Part shown: positions 39,438-47,705 of the stretch, in pieces
How positions within the stretch are numbered: the first letter of the stretch is position 1
Layout of the letters: every line of letters begins with the position of its first letter
Origin: Bacteroidaceae bacterium
Lineage (GTDB): Bacteria > Bacteroidota > Bacteroidia > Bacteroidales > Bacteroidaceae
Reading direction: 5' to 3'
NCBI GenBank assembly: GCA_024398405.1
Contig: JAKSJE010000006.1
Coordinates: 1-47,755 of the forward strand
DNA length: 47,755 nucleotides
The notes under the pieces: model-generated
What the model was told of the DNA's origin: nothing
The model's input: only the letters and a program-made list of their open reading frames with translations
Databases searched by the model: none
Position numbers and translations under genes: made by a program

Positions 39438-39755
39438 TCACGCGTCACCGTGTGGCATGCCAAACGGTGCGATTGTGTTGCCTTTCGGAGGCTGTTGCTG
39501 CAGGTCGATGGTTCCGAACTGCTGCTCATAGCCGCGCACCCTCTCCGTGAGAGCGAGCATGAGGCGTTTCGCATGTTCAGGTGCCATGATGACACGCGAC
39601 TGCACGTTTGCCTTTGGCAGGCCTGGAAGCACGGCGACGAGGTCAAGTACGAACTCGGTCTTGGTGTTCGCCACGACCGCGAAATTGGAATACACACCCT
39701 GAGCGACCTCAGGTTTCAGTTCAATTTGTAACTGGTTTTGGTTTTCGTTTGCCAT
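39438..39755 (-). CDS. DUF3467 family protein
   Basis: A 105-residue soluble protein without signal peptide. The sequence LQIELKPEVAQGVYSNFAVV, then FVLDLVAVLPGLPKANVQSR and MAPEHAKRLMLALTERVRGY matches DUF3467, a small family of unknown function that I recall near rpoC and rpsL in Bacteroidales. Here it still sits directly before the rpsL cluster, but dsbD lies upstream in place of rpoBC. It has its own terminator. I saw no clear promoter in 39756-39878. Confidence 0.85.
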   Translation of the reverse strand: MANENQNQLQIELKPEVAQGVYSNFAVVANTKTEFVLDLVAVLPGLPKANVQSRVIMAPEHAKRLMLALTERVRGYEQQFGTIDLQQQPPKGNTIAPFGMPHGDA

Positions 39756-39878
39756 AATTGATTTGGTTTATTGTGAATAACTGATAGTCTGGTTTGCCGT
39801 CGCCGTCTGCGGGTCCGCCCTGTCGCGAGGTCGGTGCCTTACGGAGCCGGCGGATATGACTGTGGCGGCGGGTCTCCT

Positions 39879-41990
39879 TCAATGTCCTTCGTCCGTGCTT
39901 GGATAGAACGAGTTCAGCCCGTCATTGAGGAATCTGAGGAAGTGCAGCGGTTCCTCGTCGAACGAGTAGCTTCCGTCCATGACGCGGCCTTCGTGATCGA
40001 GTATCACGTAGAACGGTTGTGTCTGAGCGCCGAACTTGCTGCTTTGCAGGTAGCTCCACTTGTCCCCTACCGTCCGTAGTTTTCTGCCGTCGCCGAGTAC
40101 CACTGTCTCGTCAAGTGGTGTCTTGTCATCGACGAACAACTGTATCAGCACGAATTGGCCAGTCAGTCGTTCCTGCACGTCGGGGTCGGTCCAGACCGTC
40201 GCCTCCATCTTACGGCAGTTGACGCAGCCATAGCCCGTGAAGTCTATGAGCACCGGTTTCCCGACAGTCTTGGCATAAGCCATTCCTTCCTCATAGTCAT
40301 GGAATTGTGGCTTCACCTCATTGTCAACTAACCTCCAATGCTGGGTACTCATCGGTGGGGTGAACGCACTGATCGCCTTCAGGTTGTTGCCCCACAGTCC
40401 CGGTATCATATACAGGGCGAAGGCGAACGAGCAAATGCCCAGCACCCACCTTACCCAATGCACCTTCCTGACTCGCTCCTCGTTCGGGAAATGATACACT
40501 CCGACGAGGTACAAACTAAGTGCCAAAGCAATCAGGATCCATATAATCAGGAACACTTCCCTGTCGAGGATGTGCCACTGGTACGCCATGTCTGCCACGC
40601 TCAGGAATTTGAGGGCGAAGAAGAGTTCTATGAACGCGAGCACCACCTTGACGGTATTCATCCAGTTGCCACTCTTGGGCATCTGCCTGAGCCAGCCGGG
40701 GAACATCGCGAACAAGGCGAAAGGCAGGGCGAGGGCAAGGGCGAAACCGAACATGCCGATGGCGGGACCGAGAATCCGGCTCATGGACGAGACCTCCACA
40801 AGCAGGAAGCCGATTATCGGACCGGTGCATGAGAAACTGACCAACGTCAGCGTGAATGCCATGAGGAAGATGCCGAGGAATCCACCGACATCATCCGCCT
40901 TCTTGTCCACCTTGGTACTCCACGAAGAAGGCAGGGTAATCTCGAAGAAGCCGAAGAATGACAAGGCGAAGAACACCAACAACAGGAAAAAGAAGATATT
41001 GAACACCGCGTTCGTCGATAACGCATTGAGTGCGTTAGCACCGAAGACCGCAGTGACTATCAATCCTAAGACGAGATAGATGACGATAATTGAGATGCCG
41101 TAGATAATGGCGTCCTTCACCCCCTTTCTTCGTCCCTCAGGACCAGCCTTGGCATTCTTGAGGAAATAACTGACTGTCATAGGTATTATCGGCCAGACGC
41201 AAGGCGTGACCAGAGCCACGAGTCCGCCCAACAGTCCGAGAAGGAAAATATGCCATGGCGACTGACTGTTTTCACCGTTAACATCGTCGGTTTTGTTAAC
41301 ATCACTATCCTGCTTTGAGCGCTTTACCAGTTCCTCATAAGTGACCACCTTGACCGGTGCCCAAAGTGCGGACGCAGCCCCCAAGCTGTCCGGTCTTGCC
41401 GTATTGGCCGGCTCCCCCGGAATTGCCGGATTTGCCGGACTACCCGGATTTGCCGGAATTGCCGGACTACCCGGAATGGCCGGATTTGCCGGACTACCCG
41501 GACTCCCCGGAATTGCCGGATTTGCCGGACTACCCGGAATTGCCGGTTCCACCTTCCTCCTGAACCCGAACTCCACGCTTGTCGGAGGTATGCAGCTCAC
41601 GTCATTGCACGCACCATATTCGAGGAAGCCTTCTATGACGCACTCCTCGCCGGTGACTTCATAATCCTGCGTGAACGTCACCTTGTCCTCATGATAATAC
41701 ACCTCGGTCCCGAACATATCCTCATAATGCCTCACCGCCCGTGGAGCAGCCTTCAGACCGCCTATGGGTCTTAGTCCCTCCATCCTCTCGACGGTCAGCG
41801 AGGCCGGAGTGGGTCCGTTCTCCACCACCTCCACCGAATACACATGCCAACCTCTCTCTATAGTGGCATCAAAGACCAAGGTCGCCTTGCCGTCCCTGAC
41901 CACGAAGTCGGGCTTCACTTCGACCGGGTTCTGGGCATGTGAGAGCAGTGTCGTCAATGACAACAAGCCCAGGAGGATGTTCACCTTCAT
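39879..41990 (-). CDS. dsbD: Thiol:disulfide interchange protein DsbD with Pro-rich repeat linker
   Basis: A 703-residue inner-membrane reductant carrier that passes electrons from cytoplasmic thioredoxin to periplasmic proteins. The signal peptide is 1-19. The N-terminal periplasmic domain has the Cys pair 128/133 (GACNDVSCIPP). About eight membrane segments follow, with Cys264 (TPCVWPIIPMT) and Cys388 (SFSCTGP). The C-terminal thioredoxin domain has Cys589/Cys592 (GYGCVNCRKM). All three pairs are intact, so it should be active. Unusually, residues about 148-202 are a PAI/PGS/PAN tripeptide repeat encoded by a 9-bp CCGG array. It is divergent from the DUF2723 gene and has its own promoter. 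Confidence 0.95.
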   Translation of the reverse strand: MKVNILLGLLSLTTLLSHAQNPVEVKPDFVVRDGKATLVFDATIERGWHVYSVEVVENGPTPASLTVERMEGLRPIGGLKAAPRAVRHYEDMFGTEVYYHEDKVTFTQDYEVTGEECVIEGFLEYGACNDVSCIPPTSVEFGFRRKVEPAIPGSPANPAIPGSPGSPANPAIPGSPAIPANPGSPANPAIPGEPANTARPDSLGAASALWAPVKVVTYEELVKRSKQDSDVNKTDDVNGENSQSPWHIFLLGLLGGLVALVTPCVWPIIPMTVSYFLKNAKAGPEGRRKGVKDAIIYGISIIVIYLVLGLIVTAVFGANALNALSTNAVFNIFFFLLLVFFALSFFGFFEITLPSSWSTKVDKKADDVGGFLGIFLMAFTLTLVSFSCTGPIIGFLLVEVSSMSRILGPAIGMFGFALALALPFALFAMFPGWLRQMPKSGNWMNTVKVVLAFIELFFALKFLSVADMAYQWHILDREVFLIIWILIALALSLYLVGVYHFPNEERVRKVHWVRWVLGICSFAFALYMIPGLWGNNLKAISAFTPPMSTQHWRLVDNEVKPQFHDYEEGMAYAKTVGKPVLIDFTGYGCVNCRKMEATVWTDPDVQERLTGQFVLIQLFVDDKTPLDETVVLGDGRKLRTVGDKWSYLQSSKFGAQTQPFYVILDHEGRVMDGSYSFDEEPLHFLRFLNDGLNSFYPSTDEGH
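41390..41551. repeat. 9-bp CCGGnnnnn tandem array, locus B, inside dsbD
   Basis: Eighteen consecutive 9-bp units in perfect register, nearly all starting CCGG (CCGGAATTG, CCGGATTTG and CCGGACTAC each several times). All units have one orientation. Read from the minus strand they encode Pro-Ala-Ile, Pro-Gly-Ser and Pro-Ala-Asn triplets, forming the linker between the DsbD periplasmic and membrane domains. Confidence 0.95.
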
Positions 41991-42018
41991 ACGAATCTGT
42001 TTTATGCTGTTTATGTCG

Positions 42019-42049
42019 CGAAGGTAGTCATTTGTTTCCTATCGGCAAA
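42019..42049 (-). promoter_or_regulatory. Probable dsbD promoter
   Basis: Read on the minus strand there is TTTG (42046-42049), a 19-base spacer, then TACCTTCG (42019-42026), one base off TAnnTTTG. The dsbD start codon is about 28 bases further on. Confidence 0.62.
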
Positions 42050-42064
42050 ATTCTATATGATAAA

Positions 42065-42096
42065 TTTGGTATTGTTCTCACTTTTCACTACTTTTG
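42065..42096 (+). promoter_or_regulatory. Consensus promoter of the DUF2723-deacetylase-queG genes
   Basis: TTTG (42065-42068), a 20-base spacer and TACTTTTG (42089-42096) match the Bacteroidetes promoter exactly. The DUF2723 start codon follows 40 bases later. It is divergent from the dsbD promoter, with 15 bases between the two upstream boxes. Confidence 0.8.
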
Positions 42097-42136
42097 CAAT
42101 TCGTTTGCACGGATTACAACGTTTTCAAAGAGATAT

Positions 42137-45100
42137 ATGAAGACTTACAAGATTGTAAATGATGTCGTAGGCTGGCTTGTATTCGCCGTCGCTGCATTCA
42201 CTTACTGCAGCACGATAGAGCCTACAGCGAGTTTCTGGGACTGCCCGGAGTTTATCACCACAGCAGCCAAGCTGGAAGTCGGCCACCCACCTGGAGCACC
42301 TTTCTTCATGCTCCTCGGCAATCTTTTCTCCCATTTCGCCAGTGATCCGTCGCAGGTCGCCATGATGGTCAACATCATGTCCGCCTTGCTCAGTGCCGGA
42401 TGTATCCTCTTCCTCTTCTGGAGTGTGACACACCTGACGAGACGTCTCATCGTCAGCGACGGCAAGGAGATGTCCACGGGTGAGATCATCGCGACCATGG
42501 CCGCCGGTGTCGGTGGCGCTCTCATCTACACATGGAGCGACACGTTCTGGTTCAGTGCCGTCGAAGGTGAGGTCTATGCCTTCAGTTCCTTCCTCACAGC
42601 CCTCGTGTTCTGGCTCATCCTCAAGTGGGAGAGCCGTGCCGACAGCGAAGGGAGCGACAAGTGGCTCATCCTCATCGCCTACTTGGTCGGTCTCTCGGTC
42701 GGAGTACACCTGCTCAACCTCCTCTGCATCCCCGCCATGGTGCTGGTCTATTACTACAAGCGTGCCAAGAACCCTGACCTCAAGGGCTCCATGCTTGCGC
42801 TCGGCGTGTCCGTGGTCATCGTGGCCGCGGTGCTCTACGGCGTGGTGCCCGGCATAGGCAAGGTGGCGGGCTGGTTCGAGTTGTTGTTCGTCAACGAGCT
42901 CAGCATGCCGTACAACACCGGCCTTTACATCTATCTCGCGCTCCTGATGGCCACACTCGTCTGGGCGATTTACGAGACGGAGAAAGGCACGAGTCGCAAA
43001 CGCATGAACATGGCGTTCATCGCCAGCGTCGCCCTCTTAGGCATACCGTTCTATGGCTACGGCACCAGTTGCGTACTGATAGGCATCCTGATACTCGCGG
43101 TCATCGCCGCGCTGCTCTTCCTCACCAACAAAGCCACCCAGCGAGTGCTGAACACCACCGTGCTCTGCATGGCGCTGATGTTCATCGGCTATTCGTGCTA
43201 TGCGGTGATCGTCATCCGTTCCACCGCCAACCCACCGATGGACCAGAACAGTCCGGAGGACGTGTTCACCCTCAACGAGTACCTCGGGCGCGAGCAATAC
43301 GGCGACCGTCCACTCTTCTGGGGACCGACCTACGCGTCACAGATCAACGTCGTCGAAGACAAGGCGAACAAGCGTCTCATGTACGAGACGAAGAAAGGCG
43401 CCCCTATCTACCAGCGCAAGGAGAAGGCCAGTCCTGACGAGAAGGACGAGTATATAAAGGTTCGCGAGAAGTTCGACTACGTCTATCCCGCCAACCAATG
43501 CATGCTCTTCCCTCGCATCTACGACGACGGCAAGGCCGCCAGCTACAAGATGTGGCTCGGCGACGTCAAGGGCAAGACCGTCTCATACCAGATTCCGGGG
43601 CAGGAGCCTCAGACCGTCACCATACCGACCATGGGCGACAACCTACGCTACTTCTTCTCCTATCAGCTGAACTTCATGTACTGGCGTTACTTCATGTGGA
43701 ACTTCGCCGGCCGTCAGAACGACATCCAGGGCAACAACGGATGGGAGTGGGGCAACTGGATTACCGGCATCAGCATCCTCGACAACGCCCGTCTCGGCAA
43801 CCAGTCGCTGCTGCCGTCCGACCTCAGGAACAACAAGGGGCATAACGTGTTCTACTGTCTCCCGCTCCTCATCGGACTCATCGGCTTCTTCTGGCAGGCA
43901 TTCAAGGGGCGCAGGGGCATCCAGCAGTTCTGGGTCGTCTTCTTCCTCTTCTTCATGACCGGCATCGCCATCGTCATCTACCTCAACCAAGTGCCTGACC
44001 AGCCTCGTGAGCGCGACTACGCCTACGCGGGCTCGTTCTACGCCTTCGCCATCTGGTGCGGACTCGGAGTGGCTGCCATCTACGACTGGCTCCTCAGAGT
44101 CTTCAGGAACAAGAAGGCGGCGTCGCTCCTCGCGGCGTCAGTATCCGTCATTCCGGCTCTCGCCATACCGCTACAGATGGTCAGCCAGACATGGGACGAC
44201 CACGACCGCAGCGGACGCTACGTGTGCCGCGACTTCGGCATGAACTACCTCGAGACGATACCGCACAACGGAGTCATCTTCACCAACGGCGACAACGACA
44301 CCTTCCCGCTCTGGTACAACGAGGACACCGAGGGCAAGCGCACCGACGTGAGGGTGTGCAACCTCTCATATCTCCAGACCGACTGGTACATCGACCAGAT
44401 GAAACGGCCGGCGTTCAGCGGCGAAGGTCAGTCAACACCACTGCCTATCAACTGGAGACGACTGCAATACACCACCGGACAGCACGAGAGCATCGACGTC
44501 AATCCCGACATCTCGCTCGGCGGCTCATACATAAAGATGAACGACCTCATCGACCAGCTCTACAGCGAGTCGCCGGAAATGGCGAAAGCCATCTGGGGCG
44601 AGGACCCATACGAGCTCCACACCGCAATACATAAGTTCGTGCTGAAGGAGGATATCCCTGAGGAGTACAAGGAACTCGTTGGCCGTCTGCCAGCGGCCCT
44701 GCCGTCCGACATGCTACACGTCACCGTTGACAAGGAGGCTGTCAGGAAGTCCGGCATGATGATCTACGGCGACACCATTCCTGACCGAATGGATATCGAC
44801 CTCACCGACCGCTCACACATCTACAAGTCATTCATCATGATGCTCGAGATGATCGCCGAGAGCAATTTCTCACGCCCTCTGTACATGTCAACCACGGTGG
44901 GACCCGACAACTACGGCCAACTCTTCAAGCACTTCATCCAGGAAGGCATCGCATGGCGCATCACACCGTTCACCATCGAGGCGAACGCACGGCAGAGCAC
45001 CGTCTGCGACAGCAAGAAGATGTACGACAACATGATGAACAAATACCGCTACGGCAACCTCAAGCAGGAGGGGCTCTACATCGACGAGACCACCCAGCGC

Positions 45101-45544
45101 ATGTGCTTCACCCACCGCCGCTGGTTCAGCGTGCTCATCGACGCACTCCTCGAGGAAGGCAACAAGGAACTGGCTCTCAAGGCCGTGCAGAAGTGCGAGG
45201 AGGAGATACCGGCCTACAACGTCCCTTACGACGTCGATAACGGCTCTCTCACTATCGCCACGGCATACGTCAAGTGCGGACAGAAGGACAAGGGCATGAA
45301 GGTGCTCTCCGACATCGAGAGGAAGTGCAAGGAATACATCACATGGTACATGAGTCTCCCTGACTACAAGTTCTCGGGTGTGTGCCGCTACTGTCTCTCT
45401 GAGATCAGCTCACTGGCCGCGATACTCGAAACCTACGAGTCGTTAGGCGAGGTGTCGAAGGCAAAGACCCTGTCCGACGAGGTCAACACCCTCTACGCGG
45501 CGTTCCTGCCAAGGGCTGAGGCAGCGGGATTCCGACTCGACTGA
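42137..45544 (+). CDS. DUF2723 (TMEM260-like) membrane glycosyltransferase
   Basis: A 1135-residue integral membrane protein from the ATG at 42137. The frame is open back to 41939, but that region overlaps dsbD and the promoter. About a dozen hydrophobic segments fill the first half. The first periplasmic loop has FWDCPEF (Asp35, Glu38) and GHPPGAP, hallmarks of DUF2723. The family (CAZy GT117) includes human TMEM260, a protein O-mannosyltransferase; bacterial donors and acceptors are unproven. NQVPDQPRERDYAYAGSFYA and FTNGDNDTFPLWY are conserved later motifs. The C-terminus is soluble and partly TPR-like. Its stop overlaps the start of the deacetylase by one base. Confidence 0.92.
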   Translation: MKTYKIVNDVVGWLVFAVAAFTYCSTIEPTASFWDCPEFITTAAKLEVGHPPGAPFFMLLGNLFSHFASDPSQVAMMVNIMSALLSAGCILFLFWSVTHLTRRLIVSDGKEMSTGEIIATMAAGVGGALIYTWSDTFWFSAVEGEVYAFSSFLTALVFWLILKWESRADSEGSDKWLILIAYLVGLSVGVHLLNLLCIPAMVLVYYYKRAKNPDLKGSMLALGVSVVIVAAVLYGVVPGIGKVAGWFELLFVNELSMPYNTGLYIYLALLMATLVWAIYETEKGTSRKRMNMAFIASVALLGIPFYGYGTSCVLIGILILAVIAALLFLTNKATQRVLNTTVLCMALMFIGYSCYAVIVIRSTANPPMDQNSPEDVFTLNEYLGREQYGDRPLFWGPTYASQINVVEDKANKRLMYETKKGAPIYQRKEKASPDEKDEYIKVREKFDYVYPANQCMLFPRIYDDGKAASYKMWLGDVKGKTVSYQIPGQEPQTVTIPTMGDNLRYFFSYQLNFMYWRYFMWNFAGRQNDIQGNNGWEWGNWITGISILDNARLGNQSLLPSDLRNNKGHNVFYCLPLLIGLIGFFWQAFKGRRGIQQFWVVFFLFFMTGIAIVIYLNQVPDQPRERDYAYAGSFYAFAIWCGLGVAAIYDWLLRVFRNKKAASLLAASVSVIPALAIPLQMVSQTWDDHDRSGRYVCRDFGMNYLETIPHNGVIFTNGDNDTFPLWYNEDTEGKRTDVRVCNLSYLQTDWYIDQMKRPAFSGEGQSTPLPINWRRLQYTTGQHESIDVNPDISLGGSYIKMNDLIDQLYSESPEMAKAIWGEDPYELHTAIHKFVLKEDIPEEYKELVGRLPAALPSDMLHVTVDKEAVRKSGMMIYGDTIPDRMDIDLTDRSHIYKSFIMMLEMIAESNFSRPLYMSTTVGPDNYGQLFKHFIQEGIAWRITPFTIEANARQSTVCDSKKMYDNMMNKYRYGNLKQEGLYIDETTQRMCFTHRRWFSVLIDALLEEGNKELALKAVQKCEEEIPAYNVPYDVDNGSLTIATAYVKCGQKDKGMKVLSDIERKCKEYITWYMSLPDYKFSGVCRYCLSEISSLAAILETYESLGEVSKAKTLSDEVNTLYAAFLPRAEAAGFRLD

Positions 45545-46185
45545 TGTTCATCGAACAACCCAGCAAGTGGCTCAGGTGGCTCTACCCCAGTGCGATCTGG
45601 CGTATGGACCCTCATCAGAAGGCAGTCTATCTGACCTTCGATGATGGTCCCATACCCGAGGCCACGCCAATCATACTCGACATACTCGACGAATACGGCG
45701 CGAAAGCCACCTTCTTCATGGTCGGCGACAACGTCAGGAAATACCCGGCCCTCAAGGACGAGGTCGAGCGGCGCGGACACCGTCTCGGAAACCACACCTA
45801 CAACCACATCGGCGGAATCCGCTGGACGAGCCGCAACTACCTCGACAACACCCACAAGGCTGATGCCCTGATATGCTCACACCTCTTCCGTCCGCCACGC
45901 GGATGGATGCGCTGGGCACAGTACATGCGGCTCCGCAAAAAATACACCATCATCATGTGGGACCTCGTGACACGCGACTACAGCATGCTTCTCACAGCCG
46001 ACGACATCTACACCAACGTCAGGCGCTACGCCCGCAACGGCAGCATCATCACGTTCCACGACTCGCTGAAGAGCATCGACAAGCTCAGGACCGCCCTTCC
46101 CCTCTCTCTCCGCTGGCTCAGCGACCAAGGCTACGAGTTCCGCGTCTTCGCCGCCGACCAGCCCCGAAGCCGCCACCTGAAGTAG
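45544..46185 (+). CDS. Polysaccharide deacetylase family protein (NodB domain)
   Basis: A 213-residue carbohydrate esterase family 4-like protein. Motif 1 is TFDDGP with the catalytic and metal Asp; motif 2 is GNHTYNH with the two His ligands; motif 3 is RPPRGWMRW. MWDLVTRDYS and ITFHDS correspond to motifs 4 and 5. There is no signal peptide, so it may act on cytoplasmic or membrane-face glycolipids. The ATGA-type overlap with the DUF2723 gene suggests translational coupling and a shared role in glycan transfer or trimming. The last codons lie in a 17-bp duplication. Confidence 0.9.
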   Translation: MFIEQPSKWLRWLYPSAIWRMDPHQKAVYLTFDDGPIPEATPIILDILDEYGAKATFFMVGDNVRKYPALKDEVERRGHRLGNHTYNHIGGIRWTSRNYLDNTHKADALICSHLFRPPRGWMRWAQYMRLRKKYTIIMWDLVTRDYSMLLTADDIYTNVRRYARNGSIITFHDSLKSIDKLRTALPLSLRWLSDQGYEFRVFAADQPRSRHLK

Positions 46186-46209
46186 GCCGGAGCCTGAAGT
46201 AGGCCGGCG
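46176..46209. repeat. 17-bp direct duplication across the deacetylase stop codon
   Basis: CCTGAAGTAGGCCGG plus two bases occurs twice in a row (46176-46192 and 46193-46209). The first copy contains the TAG stop of the deacetylase gene at 46183-46185. Confidence 0.85.
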
Positions 46210-46217
46210 CATAGTGT

Positions 46218-46325
46218 CCGGCCATTCCGGCAAATCCGGCAAATCCGGCACTCCCGGAATAGCCGGAATCCCCGGAATAGCCGGAATCCCCGGAACCCCC
46301 GGAACCCCCGGCACACCCGGCACCC
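46218..46325. repeat. 9-bp CCGGnnnnn tandem array, locus C
   Basis: Twelve 9-bp units in perfect register. They start with CCGGCCATT and two CCGGCAAAT, then change to CCGGAATAG, CCGGAATCC, CCGGAACCC and CCGGCACCC. The first units are in the opposite orientation to the rest. The array ends about 21 bases before the queG start, so it lies in the probable queG leader. Confidence 0.93.
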
Positions 46326-46346
46326 CCCTCCCCCACACCCCACGCC

Positions 46347-47330
46347 ATGACACAGCAAACCATAACCCAGCACATCAAAGCCGAAGCCCTGCGCCTCGGC
46401 TTTTCCGCTTGCGGGGTAGCCCGCGCCGACGAGGTAGCCCGCGCCGACAGCACCTATTTCCGCTCATGGCTCAGCCAAGGGGGCAATGCCGCCATGACGT
46501 ACATGGCCGACCACCAGCCCCAGCGGCTCGACCCGCGCACCATGTACCCCGGCACGAGGAGCGTCATCGCAGTCGCACTCAACTACTTCCCCGAGAGCAG
46601 GCTCCCCGCCGACACCTACCAGTTCGCATACTACGCCTACGGCAAGGACTACCACGACGTGATGAGGTCGCGCCTACGTCTGCTTGCCGCCTTCGTCATG
46701 GAGACGGCGGCGCGGCTCCGCACAGCTACCACCATCCCACCGCGCGTCTGCACCGACACCGCACCGCTCCTCGAACGCTACTGGGCATGGAAGGCGGGAC
46801 TGGGGTGGATAGGCCGCAACCACAACCTCATCATCCCGGGCAAGGGCAGTTTCGTCGTGCTCGGGGAGATACTTACCGACCTCCTCCTCGAAGCCGACAC
46901 ACCAATGCCGTCGCAATGCGGCGACTGCCACCGCTGCACCGACGCCTGTCCGTGTCTCGCCGCACCTGTGTTCAAGGCTGAGGACTGCTGGTCCTACCAG
47001 ACTATAGAGAAGAAGGACGAGGCCACACTGCCACGCCATGAGGTCGTGGAGGACACTGGCGGCGACACCACAGCCACACGGCAGGAGCGCCAGGGGAGAA
47101 CGCCCTACATCTACGGCTGCGACCGCTGCCAGCTCGTATGCCCACACAACTGGTTCGCCACGCCGACCGACACCGAGGAGTTCCGGCCATCGCCCTTGTT
47201 CCTGTCAATGACCAAGGACGACTGGAACACGCTCACCCCCGAACGCTACCGCGCGCTCTTCAAAGGCTCCGCGGTCAAGCGCGCCAAGTTCGGCAAACTC
47301 ACGTCAACCATCTCACTTCTGCGCCACTGA
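46347..47330 (+). CDS. queG: Epoxyqueuosine reductase QueG
   Basis: A 327-residue cobalamin and iron-sulfur enzyme that reduces epoxyqueuosine to queuosine at the tRNA wobble base, the last step of that pathway. The substrate and cobalamin region has DTAPLLERYWAWKAGLGWIG with the catalytic Asp. Two 4Fe-4S clusters are supported by CGDCHRCTDACPC, the later Cys in AEDCWSYQTIEKK and YGCDRCQLVCPHNW. It starts at an ATG following the 9-bp array, about 160 bases after the deacetylase stop, so it may or may not belong to the same transcript. GC content at third positions is high, as in its two upstream neighbours. Confidence 0.95.
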   Translation: MTQQTITQHIKAEALRLGFSACGVARADEVARADSTYFRSWLSQGGNAAMTYMADHQPQRLDPRTMYPGTRSVIAVALNYFPESRLPADTYQFAYYAYGKDYHDVMRSRLRLLAAFVMETAARLRTATTIPPRVCTDTAPLLERYWAWKAGLGWIGRNHNLIIPGKGSFVVLGEILTDLLLEADTPMPSQCGDCHRCTDACPCLAAPVFKAEDCWSYQTIEKKDEATLPRHEVVEDTGGDTTATRQERQGRTPYIYGCDRCQLVCPHNWFATPTDTEEFRPSPLFLSMTKDDWNTLTPERYRALFKGSAVKRAKFGKLTSTISLLRH

Positions 47331-47390
47331 CAGACCGGCCACTGCCATGTCATGCGTATCCTGCTCGCAAGATTACGGAGCAACGCTCAT

Positions 47391-47505
47391 GAAGGTAGTG
47401 ATGTTCACTAAGGAAGGTTAGTAATGTTTCGGGTGAAAGGTTAGTAATGTTACAGGTGAAAGGTTAGTAATGTTTCATAGTGAAGGTTAGTAATGTTTCA
47501 TAGTG
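47391..47505. repeat. 23-bp tandem array with GGTTAGTAATGTT core, 5 copies
   Basis: GGTTAGTAATGTT occurs at 47416, 47439, 47462 and 47485, exactly 23 bp apart. A decayed copy (GGTAGTGATGTTC) lies at 47394. The linkers are GTGAA-like. The TTAGTAA core and period match the array at 18534-18733. Confidence 0.92.
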
Positions 47506-47622
47506 ATCATTGTTAATGCCACCATGATGTAGTGCGGTGTTTGTTGAGTTCGTGAGCCGTGTCTGGTGGTAGGCGGAGCGTTGCCAGGTGCCGGTCCTTC
47601 CGCTGACGAAGGCACATAAACG

Positions 47623-47657
47623 CACAGCCCCTGCCATGAGTGATGGCAGGGGCTGTG
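47623..47657. terminator. Perfect 15-bp hairpin, possible terminator
   Basis: CACAGCCCCTGCCAT (47623-47637) pairs with ATGGCAGGGGCTGTG (47643-47657) around a 5-base loop. Neither strand has a good T run, so its strand and function are uncertain. It could end queG transcription or that of a gene to the right. Confidence 0.5.
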
Positions 47658-47685
47658 GGTTAAGCCGTGTTGCAGGGTGGTAGGA

Positions 47686-47705
47686 CTCCCCGGAGAACCG
47701 GGGAG
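47686..47705. other. 8-bp GC-rich hairpin
   Basis: CTCCCCGG (47686-47693) and CCGGGGAG (47698-47705) form a perfect stem with the tetraloop AGAA. It lies 28 bases right of the larger hairpin. Its function is unknown. Confidence 0.5.

Noticed and set aside
46214..46981. 255-codon plus-strand frame starting in the 9-bp array
   Set aside because: It overlaps queG in another frame. It is open only because the array and the GC-rich gene lack stops.
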